Source: Bog-532 sp963830385 (GTDB lineage: Bacteria > Actinomycetota > Actinomycetes > Streptosporangiales > Streptosporangiaceae). Taken from it: 64,000 nucleotides of DNA. Each line of letters starts with the position of its first letter. The stretch's first letter is position 1. Under the pieces are notes generated by a model that saw only the letters and a program-made list of their open reading frames with translations, was not told the DNA's origin and made no database searches. Location of the stretch: contig CAWHMD010000005.1 of assembly GCA_963830385.1 (NCBI GenBank), positions 1,116,001-1,180,000 on the forward strand, in the 5' to 3' direction. Shown here in pieces: positions 41,752 through 51,072 of this stretch. Both the position numbers and the translations under genes were made by a program.

Positions 41752-42640
41752 TTGGCGCTTCGACGAAGAAAACCTCTTTGAAAAGCGCGGGCGGCAGCGG
41801 GCCGCGCTGCCCTCGCTCGACGACTTCGACATCACCGACGGGCTGCCCGAAGGTGACCGCTGGTCGACCTGGGATCAGCCCGACGCGGGGGAACGCGGGC
41901 CCGAGCCCTACCCGGACTGGCTGATCACCGAGCTGGCCGCGGTCGACACCGAGCTCGGCATCCTCAAGACCGGCAAGGAAGCCGACGTCTTCCTGGTGCG
42001 CCGGGGCCTGCCCGCGGGCGGGCGGTCCTGCCTGCTGGCGGCCAAGCGGTACCGGGACGCCGGGCACCGGATGTTCCAGCGCGACAGCGGCTACACCGAG
42101 GGCCGCCGGGTCCGGCAGTCCCGGACCAACCGGGCGATGGCCAACCGGACCGCGTTCGGCCGGGAGGCGCTGGCCGGGCAGTGGGCGCGGGCCGAGTTCG
42201 CGGCGCTGGTCCAGCTGTATGAGGTGGGGGCGCCGGTCCCCTACCCGGTCTCGGTGATCGAGACCGAGGTGCTGCTCGAGTTCATCGGTGACGCCGATGG
42301 AGAGGCCGCGCCCCGGCTGGCCGAGCTGCGGCCCTCCGGGGCACTGCTGGCTTCGCTGTGGGACCAGCTGGTCGAGGCCGTGGTCACGCTGGCCCGGCAC
42401 GGCCTGGCCCACGGCGACCTGTCCGCCTACAACCTCCTGGTCCACCAGGAACGGCTGGTCATGATCGACCTCCCCCAGGTCGTCGACGTCATCGCCAATC
42501 CGCAGGGGGCGTCGTACCTGGAGCGAGATGCGGAAAACGTCGCCGGGTGGTTCGCGGCCCGGGGATTGAGCGGAGTATCTCCCTCTCCGGCGCCGGGTGA
42601 GCTGGGGGCGTTGCTCCGGTACGAGGCGCGGCTGGACTAG
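41705..42640 (+). CDS. RIO1-family serine/threonine kinase
   Basis: A 311-residue atypical kinase. The ATP loop KTGKEADVFLVRRG (residues ~93-106), ATP-binding AAKRYRDAGHRM, the catalytic loop HGLAHGDLSAYNLLVH and the metal loop LVMIDLPQVVDV are all intact. Bacterial RIO kinases are widespread in actinobacteria; substrates are unknown (ribosome-related roles are proposed by analogy with archaea and eukaryotes). N-terminal ~70 residues are charged and probably disordered. GTG start with GAGGAG upstream. Confidence 0.88.
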   Translation: MRDPSHSHDHRSRRRNWRFDEENLFEKRGRQRAALPSLDDFDITDGLPEGDRWSTWDQPDAGERGPEPYPDWLITELAAVDTELGILKTGKEADVFLVRRGLPAGGRSCLLAAKRYRDAGHRMFQRDSGYTEGRRVRQSRTNRAMANRTAFGREALAGQWARAEFAALVQLYEVGAPVPYPVSVIETEVLLEFIGDADGEAAPRLAELRPSGALLASLWDQLVEAVVTLARHGLAHGDLSAYNLLVHQERLVMIDLPQVVDVIANPQGASYLERDAENVAGWFAARGLSGVSPSPAPGELGALLRYEARLD

Positions 42641-42683
42641 CGCGGGAAGCCCGGGCGGTGCCGCCAGCCTCGCACCCGTACAG

Positions 42684-42735
42684 GGGCAATGGCGCCATTG
42701 CGCTCACTCTTATACGGGCAATGGCGCCATTGCCC
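42684..42735. repeat. Paired GCAATGGCGCCATTGC palindromes
   Basis: The perfect 16-bp palindrome GCAATGGCGCCATTGC occurs twice (42686-42701 and 42718-42733), separated by a spacer containing TCACTCTTATA. The second copy extends to a 20-bp palindrome (42716-42735). It lies between the convergent RIO kinase and ABC ATPase genes. Related copies are at 33331 and 61564. Confidence 0.85.
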
Positions 42736-42848
42736 TTACTCTGGTCGGCCCTGCGCCGGGTGCGGCGGCGGGTCAGTCCTGCACGTCCAGGGCGGATGGG
42801 GCTGGTGGGACTCCGGGGTTTCAGGGTGATTGGCGGTCGCACCGGGCG

Positions 42849-43742
42849 TCAGCGGTCGGAGAAGTCCACGACGTCGGGGGTGTCGGAGGACTCCTCGGCG
42901 TCGGCCGCCTCCGCCGCGGCGGCCTCGGCGGCTCGGGCCTCAGCCGCCATCGCCTCGGCGGCCTCAAGGGCGGCCTTGGCCTCCGCAGCTCTGGCCGCGG
43001 CGGCCTTGGCCGCCTCGGTCCTGGGAGCGGTGGCGGCCTTGGCGTTGTCCGGCGACCGGCGGCCGGTGGACTTGAGGGTGATCCGGCCGTTGCGCATGGT
43101 GCCGATGCGCTGGGCGCGCTTGGCGACGGTCGAGTCGTGGGTGACCACGACCAGGGTGAGGCCGTACTGCAGCCAGAATTTTTCCAGCAGGGTCATGATC
43201 TCGTCGCGGGTGTCTTCGTCGAGGTTGCCGGTGGGCTCGTCGGCCAGCAGGACCTTGGGCTCCTTGACCAGGGCGCGGGCCAGGGCGACGCGCTGCTGCT
43301 GGCCGCCCGACAGCTCGGTGGGGACGTGCTTGGCCCGGTCCGCGAGCCCCACGTCGGCCAGCGCCTTGAGCGCACGGGCCCTGCGATCGTCACCGTGAAT
43401 GCCCAGCGGCACCAGCGCCGTCTCCACGTTTTCCAGCGCAGACAGGGTGGGGATCAGGTTGAACGTCTGGAACACGAACCCGATGGACTGGGCCCGGACC
43501 TGAGTCAGGTGGACCTCGCGCATCTGGGCCAGGTCCTGGCCGTCGAAGTCGACGATGCCGGCGGTGGGCCGGTCCAGGCCGCCCAGGATCTGCAGCAGGG
43601 TCGACTTGCCGTGCCCGGTGGGGCCCTGGATGGACAGCCAGTCGCGGTCCTCGATCACCAGGTCCACGCCGCGCAGCGCGTGAACGGTGTCCCGGCCCTT
43701 CAGGTAGTCCTTGGTCACGCCGCTGAGCTTGTACATGGTCAT
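42849..43742 (-). CDS. MacB/LolD-type ABC ATPase with Ala/Glu coiled-coil tail
   Basis: A 297-residue ATPase. Walker A IQGPTGHGKSTLLQILGG, signature ELSGGQQQRVALARALV, and Walker B VLLADEPTGNLDED (with the LolD/MacB-type TGNLD) are intact. Residues ~235-297 form a long Ala/Glu/Lys-rich helix (KAALEAAEAMAAEARAAEAA) not typical of LolD/MacB; it may be a docking coil. Start overlaps the permease stop by 4 nt. Pair acts as a membrane-remodelling or export complex; substrate unknown. Confidence 0.88.
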   Translation of the reverse strand: MTMYKLSGVTKDYLKGRDTVHALRGVDLVIEDRDWLSIQGPTGHGKSTLLQILGGLDRPTAGIVDFDGQDLAQMREVHLTQVRAQSIGFVFQTFNLIPTLSALENVETALVPLGIHGDDRRARALKALADVGLADRAKHVPTELSGGQQQRVALARALVKEPKVLLADEPTGNLDEDTRDEIMTLLEKFWLQYGLTLVVVTHDSTVAKRAQRIGTMRNGRITLKSTGRRSPDNAKAATAPRTEAAKAAAARAAEAKAALEAAEAMAAEARAAEAAAAEAADAEESSDTPDVVDFSDR

Positions 43743-45235
43743 GCCACCTTCGCGAGAGCCGCGGCCGGGCGCAGCCGCGCCGCCCGCCAGCCGCCGAACG
43801 ATCCGGCGATCACGCCGCCCGCGATGGCGAGGACCACCGCGAGGACGATGATGCCGATGGTCACCGGCGCGGTGAGGTGCGCCGCCACGGTGTGGGCGGC
43901 GGCCGGGTTGGCGCGCCGGAAGCCGCCGAAGCCGGTGCCGCCCGCGGTGAACTGGCGGGCCCCGCCCGGGGTGGCCGAGCCGGTCGCGCTGCTGCCCACC
44001 GACGCCTTCAGCGGGGGCGCCAGCTGGTCGACCAGCTGGGCGCCGCCCAGGCCGAGGAGCACGCCGGCGACGCCGCCGGCGATGCCGACCGCGACCGACT
44101 CGCCCATCACCTGCCAGATGATGCGGCGGCTACGCCAGCCGAGCGCCTTGAGCGTGCCGAACTCCCGCACCCGGCGGGCCACGGCCGACATCGTGAGCAG
44201 GCTGGCCAGCAGGAACGCCGCGATCAGGACGGCGATGGCCAGCCACTTGCCGAGGTTGTTGGCCAGGCTGGAGGTGCTGGCCAGCGACCCGGTGACCTCA
44301 CTCGCGAGGTCGGAGGAGTTGGTGACGGTGGAGGACGGGACCGCCGAGGAGATCTCCTTGGACACCGTGGTCACGTTGGACGCGCTGGTGGAGGACACGT
44401 AGATCGTGTTCACGTCGTTCTTCAGGCTGGCCAGCGCCTGGGCCCGGGCCAGCGGGATGTAGCTGTCGGTGCTGCTCTGGCCGGACGGCGTGGAGACGAT
44501 CCCGATGACCTTGAAGCTGGTCTTGGCGACGGTGATCGTGGAGCCGACCTTGAGCTTGTTCTGGGTGGCGTAGTTGGAGTCGAGCACGGCCACGTTGGCG
44601 TTGTCGTCGGACGAGGTGAACGTCCGCCCGGAGGCCAGCTTGCCCGAGCTGAGCGGGCCGAGCTCGCCGTTGCCGATGTCCACGCCGTCGACCGTGAACG
44701 AGCTGGGCGTGAACGAGCCGGCGAAGCCGCCGCCCCCACTGCCGCCTCCGGCGCCACCGAAGCCCCCGGTACCGGAGCCGCCCGTACCCGAGCCGGAGCT
44801 GTTGATGGCCGGGATCTTGCCGGTGATCTTGGTGTCGGTCAGCGTGAGCCCGCCCGCGGCGGCCGCGACCCCCTTCAGCTTGGCCACCGTGGTCACCGAG
44901 GTCGAGGCGATCGAGCCGAGGCCACCCGCGCGCAGCGTGTCCACGTCGATGGTGGTGCCGGCCGCGGGCCGGGTCCGGGTACCGGTCTGGCCGCGGAAGC
45001 CGAACGATCCCGCCCCGCCGGTACCGGCGGTGGGCGTCTTGGTGACGGTGATGTCGGTGCCCTCGCCGTACAGCGAGTGCAGCACGCTGGCTTGCGCGTT
45101 CTTGACGCCGGACGACACGGACGTCACGACGATCACCAGGCCGATGCCGAGGGCCAGGCCGACGGCGACGATTATGGCCTGGCGCATCCGCCGGCGAAGC
45201 TCCCGCCGGAGGTAGGTCAGGAACATCGGGGGCAC
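43739..45235 (-). CDS. FtsX-like ABC permease (MacB_PCD type)
   Basis: 498 residues. First helix FLTYLRRELRRRMRQAIIVA, then a large extracytoplasmic domain (~residues 45-330) with a Gly/Ser-rich linker (SGSGTGGSGTGGFGGAGGGS), then three C-terminal helices (WLAIAVLIAAFLLASLLTMS, LGWRSRRIIWQVMGESVAVG). FtsX/MacB topology: one helix, exported domain, three helices. Likely works with the ATPase in mechanotransmission or efflux rather than solute transport. ATG start at 45235; 4-nt overlap with ATPase. Confidence 0.88.
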   Translation of the reverse strand: MPPMFLTYLRRELRRRMRQAIIVAVGLALGIGLVIVVTSVSSGVKNAQASVLHSLYGEGTDITVTKTPTAGTGGAGSFGFRGQTGTRTRPAAGTTIDVDTLRAGGLGSIASTSVTTVAKLKGVAAAAGGLTLTDTKITGKIPAINSSGSGTGGSGTGGFGGAGGGSGGGGFAGSFTPSSFTVDGVDIGNGELGPLSSGKLASGRTFTSSDDNANVAVLDSNYATQNKLKVGSTITVAKTSFKVIGIVSTPSGQSSTDSYIPLARAQALASLKNDVNTIYVSSTSASNVTTVSKEISSAVPSSTVTNSSDLASEVTGSLASTSSLANNLGKWLAIAVLIAAFLLASLLTMSAVARRVREFGTLKALGWRSRRIIWQVMGESVAVGIAGGVAGVLLGLGGAQLVDQLAPPLKASVGSSATGSATPGGARQFTAGGTGFGGFRRANPAAAHTVAAHLTAPVTIGIIVLAVVLAIAGGVIAGSFGGWRAARLRPAAALAKVA

Positions 45236-45368
45236 TCCTACTGAAGGCGGCGCGCGCCGGAAGCGCGCGGATCGCCTCAGATAGTGGCGGCCGTTCCTGA
45301 GTGAAAGTTAAGGGCAAACTTTCACCAGTCCGCGATCTCGGACACGAATTGGTAATGGCCCGGACGCG

Positions 45369-45400
45369 AAAAACGCCCGGGCCCACCGGGGCCCGGGCGT
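45369..45400 (-). terminator. Intrinsic terminator of the hopanoid operon
   Basis: Minus-strand ACGCCCGGGCCC-CGGT-GGGCCCGGGCGT gives a 12-bp perfect stem followed by TTTTT, 18 nt after the hpnH stop. Classic Rho-independent structure. Confidence 0.85.
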
Positions 45401-45417
45401 ATCCGCAGGGTGGACGG

Positions 45418-46422
45418 TCAGATGCCGCGCGCGGCCCGGATCGTCTCCTTGAGCGAGCCCATCGTGGCCAGCACCGCCGACGGCTCGTAGCCGCAGTGCG
45501 CCATGCAGTTGGCGCAGCGCGGGTCCTTGCCGCGGCCGAACTTCTCCCACTCGGTGGTCTCGATCAGTTCCTTGTAGGTCTTCACATACCCGTCGGCCAT
45601 CAGGTAGCAGGGCTTCTGCCAGCCGAGCAGCGAGTAGGAGGGGATGCCCCAGGCCGTGCACTCGAAGTCCTGCTTGCCCTCAAGGAAGTCCAGGAACAGC
45701 GGGGTGTGGTTCAGCCGCCACTTCTTGCGGCGGCCGTCCGCGAACGCCTTGCGGAACAGCTCCCGGGTCTCGGTCACGCCGAGGAAGTGGTCCTGGTCCG
45801 GGGCCTTCTCGTAGGCGTAGGCCGGCGAGATCTGCATCTCGTCGATCTCGAGGTCGTCGTTCAGGAAGTTCATCACGTCGATGATCGTCTGCGGCGTGTC
45901 GGTGTTGAAGAAGGTCGTGTTGGTGTTGACCTTGAAGCCCTTGGACTTGGCCAGCTTGATGGCCTCAACCGCCTGGTCGAACACGCCCTCCTTGCAGACC
46001 GACTCGTCGTGCCGCTCCTTCAGCCCGTCGATGTGCACGACGAACGCGAAGTAGGGCGACGGCTTGAACTTGTCGATGTGCTTGGGCAGCAGCACCGCGT
46101 TCGTGCACAGGAACACGAACTTCTTCTTCTTCAGCAGCTGGCTGACGATCTCGCCGATCTGCGGGTGCATCAACGGCTCGCCGCCGGCGATCGAGACCAT
46201 CGGCGCGCCGCACTCCTCGACCGCGCCGACGGCCTGCTCGACCGGCATGCGCTGCTTGAGCACGGTGTGCGGCTGCTGGATCTTGCCGCAGCCCGCGCAC
46301 TTGAGGTTGCAAGCGAACAGCGGCTCAAGCTCCACGATCAGCGGGAACTTCTTGTTCCGGGTGATCTTCTGCTTGGCCAAATAGGAGCCGATGCGCATGC
46401 TCTGGCGCATGGAAACGCTCAT
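45418..46422 (-). CDS. hpnH: Adenosyl-hopene transferase (radical SAM)
   Basis: 334 residues. The radical SAM cluster motif CNLKCAGC (C-x3-C-x2-C) and GGEPLMHPQIGEIV are present; the C-terminal part has the auxiliary SPASM-like cysteines (CANCMAHCGYEP). HpnH couples the 5'-deoxyadenosyl radical to hopene, giving adenosylhopane for bacteriohopanepolyols. Start follows the HpnG-IspH stop with no gap. Last gene of the operon. Confidence 0.93.
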   Translation of the reverse strand: MSVSMRQSMRIGSYLAKQKITRNKKFPLIVELEPLFACNLKCAGCGKIQQPHTVLKQRMPVEQAVGAVEECGAPMVSIAGGEPLMHPQIGEIVSQLLKKKKFVFLCTNAVLLPKHIDKFKPSPYFAFVVHIDGLKERHDESVCKEGVFDQAVEAIKLAKSKGFKVNTNTTFFNTDTPQTIIDVMNFLNDDLEIDEMQISPAYAYEKAPDQDHFLGVTETRELFRKAFADGRRKKWRLNHTPLFLDFLEGKQDFECTAWGIPSYSLLGWQKPCYLMADGYVKTYKELIETTEWEKFGRGKDPRCANCMAHCGYEPSAVLATMGSLKETIRAARGI

Positions 46423-48009
46423 TTATTGCCTAACCTCCTTGGGCAGGCTGAATCGGATGGACTCAGTCCTGGTGACACGCTCAGCCACCGTCACGGGGCC
46501 GAGCCCGCCGAGGGCGTCGATGATGTCGCTGACCACGGCGGGCGGCGCCGACGCGCCTGCGGTCAGCCCGATGGTGGACACCCCGTCCAGCCAGCCGAGC
46601 TGGATGTCCTCCGGGCCGTCGATCAGATGGGCGGGCGTACCCGCCCTCTCGGCGGTCTCCACGAGCCGCCGGGAGTTCGATGAGTTGGCCGAGCCGGCCA
46701 CCAGGACCAGGTCTGACTCGGCCGCGACCGCCCGGACCGAGTGCTGCCGGTTGGTCGTGGCGTAGCAGATGTCGTCGCTGCCCGGTCCGCGCGCGGCCGG
46801 GAAGCGGTCCAGCAGCGCGCTGGCCACCCCCTCGGCCTCGTCGGCGGCCAGCGTGGTCTGCATCAGGTAGGCGACCTTGCCTTCGTCGCGAGGGCGCAGG
46901 GACAGCACGTCCTCCGGGGTCTCGACCAGCACGGTCGACCCGGGGGCCTCCCCCAGCGTGCCCTCCACTTCCTCGTGGCCGTTGTGGCCGATCAGCGCGA
47001 CCAGGTAGCCGTCGTCGGCGAAGCGCCGGGCTTCCTTGTGCACCTTGGCCACCAGCGGGCAGGTGGCGTCGACCACCGACAGGCGCCGCCGGGCGGCGTC
47101 GTCGCGGACGGCCGGGGAGACTCCGTGGGCGGAGAACACCACCGGCGCCCCGTCCGGTACCTCGTCCAGTTCGTCCACGAAGATCGCGCCGCGCTGCTCG
47201 AGGTCGTGCACCACGTGGGTGTTGTGCACGATCTGCTTGCGCACGTAGACCGGCGAGCCCTCCTGCTGGAGCACCCGCTCGACGATCTCGATGGCCCGCT
47301 CCACGCCGGCACAGAACGACCTCGGGCCGGCCAGCAGCACCTGGCGTTCGCCGCAGGCGGCCGCCCACCGGTCCAGCACCGGGCCGGCCGCCCGCAGCGA
47401 GCGGAGCGCGGCCAGGCCCCCGCTGACCAGACTGGGATGCAGGAGCGGACGTCCCGGGGTGTCGGAGACGGCCCGGATCACGGCGAGCGGGCGGCCCTGG
47501 GCGGCGGCCGCCAGCGCCGCCGACTCCATGTCGGCCGCGGTCAGCCCGGCCTGGGCCAGCTTGTCCCGGTCGTCGCCGCGGACCAGGCGCTCGGTGGTGC
47601 CGATCCGGCCGGCGTGCGCGGTCAGGCCGGCCCGCCGCAGCTCGCCCAGCAGCAGCGGGGCCGACGGGGCGCCGATCGCGGTGGCCGGGTCCGGCCGCCC
47701 GTCGCGGACCATGACCACCTCGGTCCCGACAACCAGGTCACCGGGGCTCAGGTCCGGCGCCAGGCCCGCACCGGTGCCCAGCACCGCCATCGAGGCGAAC
47801 GTGCCGGTCTCCAGCTCAGCCGCCCGGGCAGCCGCCTTGGCGGGGCCGTAGCCGGTGCGCAGCACCCCGGGGGCGGCGCGGCGAGCGGCGCGGCGGCCAC
47901 TGCCCGCGGCCCGGGCGCTGTCCCGCAGGCCGCGGCGCACCGCGCGGGCCTCGAACCGCAGCGGCGCGCACACGAGCTGGGGGTCACGAGGCCCCATGGA
48001 CTCGGTCAT
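46423..48009 (-). CDS. HpnG-IspH fusion (adenosylhopane phosphorylase plus HMBPP reductase)
   Basis: 528 residues in one frame. Residues ~1-225 match the HpnG nucleoside-phosphorylase domain, which releases adenine from adenosylhopane (CAPLRFEARAVRRGL, VLGTGAGLAPDLSPGDLVVG, ADMESAALAAAAQGRPLAVI). Residues ~226-528 match IspH (4-hydroxy-3-methylbut-2-enyl diphosphate reductase) with three [4Fe-4S] Cys: GPRSFCAGVERAI, VVDATCPLVAKVH, DDICYATTNRQ, and the catalytic HNGHEEVEGTLGE and GSANSSNSRRLVE. Both domains keep their motifs. ATG 48009 has GGGAGG upstream and overlaps the shc stop. IspH supplies isopentenyl units, so the fusion links isoprenoid supply to hopanoid tailoring. Confidence 0.88.
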   Translation of the reverse strand: MTESMGPRDPQLVCAPLRFEARAVRRGLRDSARAAGSGRRAARRAAPGVLRTGYGPAKAAARAAELETGTFASMAVLGTGAGLAPDLSPGDLVVGTEVVMVRDGRPDPATAIGAPSAPLLLGELRRAGLTAHAGRIGTTERLVRGDDRDKLAQAGLTAADMESAALAAAAQGRPLAVIRAVSDTPGRPLLHPSLVSGGLAALRSLRAAGPVLDRWAAACGERQVLLAGPRSFCAGVERAIEIVERVLQQEGSPVYVRKQIVHNTHVVHDLEQRGAIFVDELDEVPDGAPVVFSAHGVSPAVRDDAARRRLSVVDATCPLVAKVHKEARRFADDGYLVALIGHNGHEEVEGTLGEAPGSTVLVETPEDVLSLRPRDEGKVAYLMQTTLAADEAEGVASALLDRFPAARGPGSDDICYATTNRQHSVRAVAAESDLVLVAGSANSSNSRRLVETAERAGTPAHLIDGPEDIQLGWLDGVSTIGLTAGASAPPAVVSDIIDALGGLGPVTVAERVTRTESIRFSLPKEVRQ

Positions 48010-50000
48010 CGGGTGCCTCCCGCTAGGGGCCCGGAGGTGTCTCCCGGCCCGTCCCCTACCGCGGCGTGCCCGGGACCCCGCAGGTAGCGGCCGAGGGCAC
48101 TGACCGGGAAGGCCATCCGGTACAGGTGATAGTTGATGTAGAAGTCGCCGGGGAAACCGGTGCCGGTGAACTCCGGCTCGTCCCAGGACCCGTCGTCGAG
48201 CTGGGTGGCGGCCAGCCAGGCCACGCCCCGGTCCACCGCTTCGTCGGCGCCCCCCGCGGCCAGCAGGGCCAGCAGCGCCCACGCGGTCTGGGAGGCGGTG
48301 GAGGTACCGCGCCCGGCCTGGCTCAGGTCGACGTAGGAACGCAGGTCCTCGCCCCAGCCGCCGTCCGGGTTCTGGTGCGCCTCCAGCCAGGCCACCGCCC
48401 GGCGGATCGCGGGCTTGTCCGGCAGCACCCCGGCCGCGATCAGCGCGGGCACGGCCGCGCCGGTGCCGTAGACGTAGTTGGCGCCCCAGCGGCCGAACCA
48501 GGAGCCGTCTGGTTCTTGGTTGCGCAGCAGCCAGACCACGCCGCGGCGGGCCGCCTTGCTGCCCGCCAGGCCCTCGGCCGCCAGCGCCTCGACGATGTGG
48601 GCGGTGACGTCGGCCGACGGCGGGTCGATGACCGCCCCGAAGTCGCAGAACGGCAGCTTGTTGACCAGCTCGCGGGTGTTGTCGGCGTCGAACGCGCCCC
48701 AGGCCCCGTTCTTGGACTGCATGCCGATCAGCCAGCGGACCCCGCGGTCGATGGCCGGCCGGGCCGACTCGGGCGCCGGCAGCGCCACCTTGCGCAGGGC
48801 CAGGATCACTTCCGCGGTGTCGTCGGTGTCCGGGTAGACGTCGTTGTCAAACTCGAACGACCAGCCGCCCGGGGCCAGATCGGGACGGCGCACCTGCCAG
48901 TCACCGGGCCCGGGCACTTCCTCGTTCAGCACCCAGCGGGCCGCCTTGACCATGGCCGGGTGGTCGGCGGGCAGGCCCGCGTCGGCCAGGCCGACCATGA
49001 CCAGCACGGTGTCCCAGACCGGGGACTGGCAGGCTTCCAGCCGGTGCACCAGCCCGGTCGCAGTGTTTTCTTTCACGGTGAACCGGTCCAGCCCGGCCAG
49101 CCCGCGGGCGATGACCGGGTGGTCCAGCCGGTAGCCGAGCAGGTGCAGCCCGAGCAGGGAGTACACCCACGGCGGCTGGATGCCGCCCCAGCAGCCGTCC
49201 GCTTCCTGGCGGGCGATGATCCAGTCGGTGCAGCGGCGCAGCGCGGCCCGCCGCACCGCCCGGGCCGGGCGGCCGGTCCAGCCGGCCAGCCCGCGCCGCT
49301 CGTAGGCGTGCAGCACCCGGTCCAGCCGGTCGAACAGCACCGACCAGGGGTCGGCGGGCGGCCGCTCGGGGGTGACGCCGGTGCGCAGTTCATCGATGCT
49401 GAACGGCAGCGGCCGGGACGGGCGCTGGGAGCTGACGACGGCCAGCGCGACGATCGTCTGCCGGGCCCAGCAGCCCCAGTCGTAGATGTTGAGCGGGAAC
49501 CAGGACGGCAGGTAGATCAGCTCGGGCGGGATGACCGGCAGGTCGTCCCAGGACCACTCGCCGAACATCGCCATCCAGATCCGGGTGAACACCCGGCTGG
49601 CTTCCAGGCCGCCCTGGTCCTGGATCCACTCGACCGCCCGGACCATGCGCGGCTCGTCGGGCTCGTCGCCGGCCAGCCGCAGCGCGACGTAGGCCTCGAT
49701 CGTCGTTGACAGCTCACCGGGGCCGCCGTAGAACGTGGCCCAGGTGCCGTCCGCCCGCTGCTGGGAGCGGATCCAGCGCGCCTCGGCGGCGGTGTGGTCC
49801 GCGTCCGAGACGCCGAGGAAGTGCCGCATCAGCAGGTCCTCGGCGTCCATGGTGACGTTGGTTTCGAGCTCGCCCTGCCACCAGCCCTGCTCGTGCTGGA
49901 TGCCCAGCAGGTAGTCGCGGGCACGCGTCAGCGCGTGGGTGGCCGCGTCGCCCACCGAGCCGCCGTCCGGCGTCTGCTCGCGTGCGTGCGTGACCGTCAT
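48006..50000 (-). CDS. shc: Squalene-hopene cyclase
   Basis: 664 residues, normal for SHC. The catalytic acid motif is DTDDTAEVIL (DxDD type, residues ~370-380). QW repeats are present (for example QEPDGSWFGRWGANY, QNPDGGWGEDLRSYVD, QLDDGSWDEPEFTGTGFPGD). Cyclises squalene to hopene or hopanol at the membrane. ATG start; the upstream polyprenyl synthase ends 55 nt earlier. Confidence 0.96.
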   Translation of the reverse strand: MTVTHAREQTPDGGSVGDAATHALTRARDYLLGIQHEQGWWQGELETNVTMDAEDLLMRHFLGVSDADHTAAEARWIRSQQRADGTWATFYGGPGELSTTIEAYVALRLAGDEPDEPRMVRAVEWIQDQGGLEASRVFTRIWMAMFGEWSWDDLPVIPPELIYLPSWFPLNIYDWGCWARQTIVALAVVSSQRPSRPLPFSIDELRTGVTPERPPADPWSVLFDRLDRVLHAYERRGLAGWTGRPARAVRRAALRRCTDWIIARQEADGCWGGIQPPWVYSLLGLHLLGYRLDHPVIARGLAGLDRFTVKENTATGLVHRLEACQSPVWDTVLVMVGLADAGLPADHPAMVKAARWVLNEEVPGPGDWQVRRPDLAPGGWSFEFDNDVYPDTDDTAEVILALRKVALPAPESARPAIDRGVRWLIGMQSKNGAWGAFDADNTRELVNKLPFCDFGAVIDPPSADVTAHIVEALAAEGLAGSKAARRGVVWLLRNQEPDGSWFGRWGANYVYGTGAAVPALIAAGVLPDKPAIRRAVAWLEAHQNPDGGWGEDLRSYVDLSQAGRGTSTASQTAWALLALLAAGGADEAVDRGVAWLAATQLDDGSWDEPEFTGTGFPGDFYINYHLYRMAFPVSALGRYLRGPGHAAVGDGPGDTSGPLAGGTR

Positions 50001-50055
50001 CCCACTACTCCTCTCCGTACCCCGTCGTCTGGCGCTGTTGTCGATTGGCCGGCCG

Positions 50056-51072
50056 TTACCACTGCCGGGCGGTGATGAACTCCGCGATTGCCATGAACTC
50101 GGCCCGGACGTCCTCCGGAATCTGGGCCTCGGCCAGGCACTTGCTGGCCGACGCGAGCTGGGAGTCCGCCTCGTCCTCGGCCCACCGGCGGCCGCCGGCC
50201 GCCTCGATCAGCGCTGCCGCGTGGCTGAGCTCCTCCTCGCTGAGCGCCTCCGGCCGGGCCAGCAGCTCGGCCAGCTCGCTGCTCTCTTGGGTGCCGCTGT
50301 TGAGCGCGGCCACCACCGGCAGCGACTTCTTGCGGGCCCGGAGGTCGGACTGGACCGGCTTGCCGGTCACCTCGGGGGCGCCCCAGATGCCGAGCAGGTC
50401 GTCGGTCAGCTGGAACGCCTGGCCGATGTGGGCGCCGAAGCCCGCCAGGCCCATGGCCAGCGAGGGTGCCGCCCCGGCGTGGATGGCGCCGATGCTGCAC
50501 GCGCAGGACATCAGCGCGGCCGTCTTGTCCCCGGCCATCTCCAGGCACTCGGTCAAGCCGACGTCGTCCCGCTTCTCGAAGGCCAGGTCGGCGCCCTGCC
50601 CGGCGATCAGCCGCTGTACCGCCACCGACAGGCAGCGGGCGGCCCACACGCCCTGCGGCCCGTTGCCCTCCAGCAGCAGGTCCTGGGCCAGCGCCAGCAG
50701 CGCGTCACCGGCCAGGATGGCCGGCCCGACCCCGAACACGGTCCAGGCGGTGGGCCGGTGCCGGCGTTCGGTGTCGCCGTCCATGATGTCGTCGTGCAGC
50801 AGCGAGAAGTTGTGCACCAGCTCGACCGCCACCGCGGCGGTCACGCCCTTTTCCGACGGGACGCCCGCGGCCCGCGCGGACAGCAGCGCCAGGGCCGGGC
50901 GCAGCGCCTTGCCCGCCCCGTCGTGGCGCGGGTTGCCCTCGGCGTCGCTCAGGCCGAGGTGGTACGCGGAAACCCGGCGCACCTCCGGGGACAGCCGGGC
51001 CACGGCCGCTTCCATGGCCGGGCCGACGATGTCGCGGGCCAGTCCCACGCCAGCCGGCATCACCGTGGTCAC
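50056..51072 (-). CDS. Polyprenyl diphosphate synthase
   Basis: 338 residues. First Asp-rich motif LLHDDIMDGDTERRHRP (DDxxD), second LTDDLLGIWG; conserved lysine GKALRPALALLSA near the N-terminus and Gly-Lys region in the middle. Chain-length motif upstream of DDxxD has no bulky aromatic, so the product is probably C15 or longer; inside a hopanoid operon farnesyl diphosphate for squalene formation is likely. GTG 51072 overlaps the hpnE stop (GTGA). Confidence 0.9.
   Translation of the reverse strand: MTTVMPAGVGLARDIVGPAMEAAVARLSPEVRRVSAYHLGLSDAEGNPRHDGAGKALRPALALLSARAAGVPSEKGVTAAVAVELVHNFSLLHDDIMDGDTERRHRPTAWTVFGVGPAILAGDALLALAQDLLLEGNGPQGVWAARCLSVAVQRLIAGQGADLAFEKRDDVGLTECLEMAGDKTAALMSCACSIGAIHAGAAPSLAMGLAGFGAHIGQAFQLTDDLLGIWGAPEVTGKPVQSDLRARKKSLPVVAALNSGTQESSELAELLARPEALSEEELSHAAALIEAAGGRRWAEDEADSQLASASKCLAEAQIPEDVRAEFMAIAEFITARQW

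Noticed and set aside
42684..42735. Simple intrinsic terminator
   Set aside because: The palindromes lack a U-tract and recur with shared spacer at other loci, so they are treated as a repeat family, although a terminator role is not excluded.
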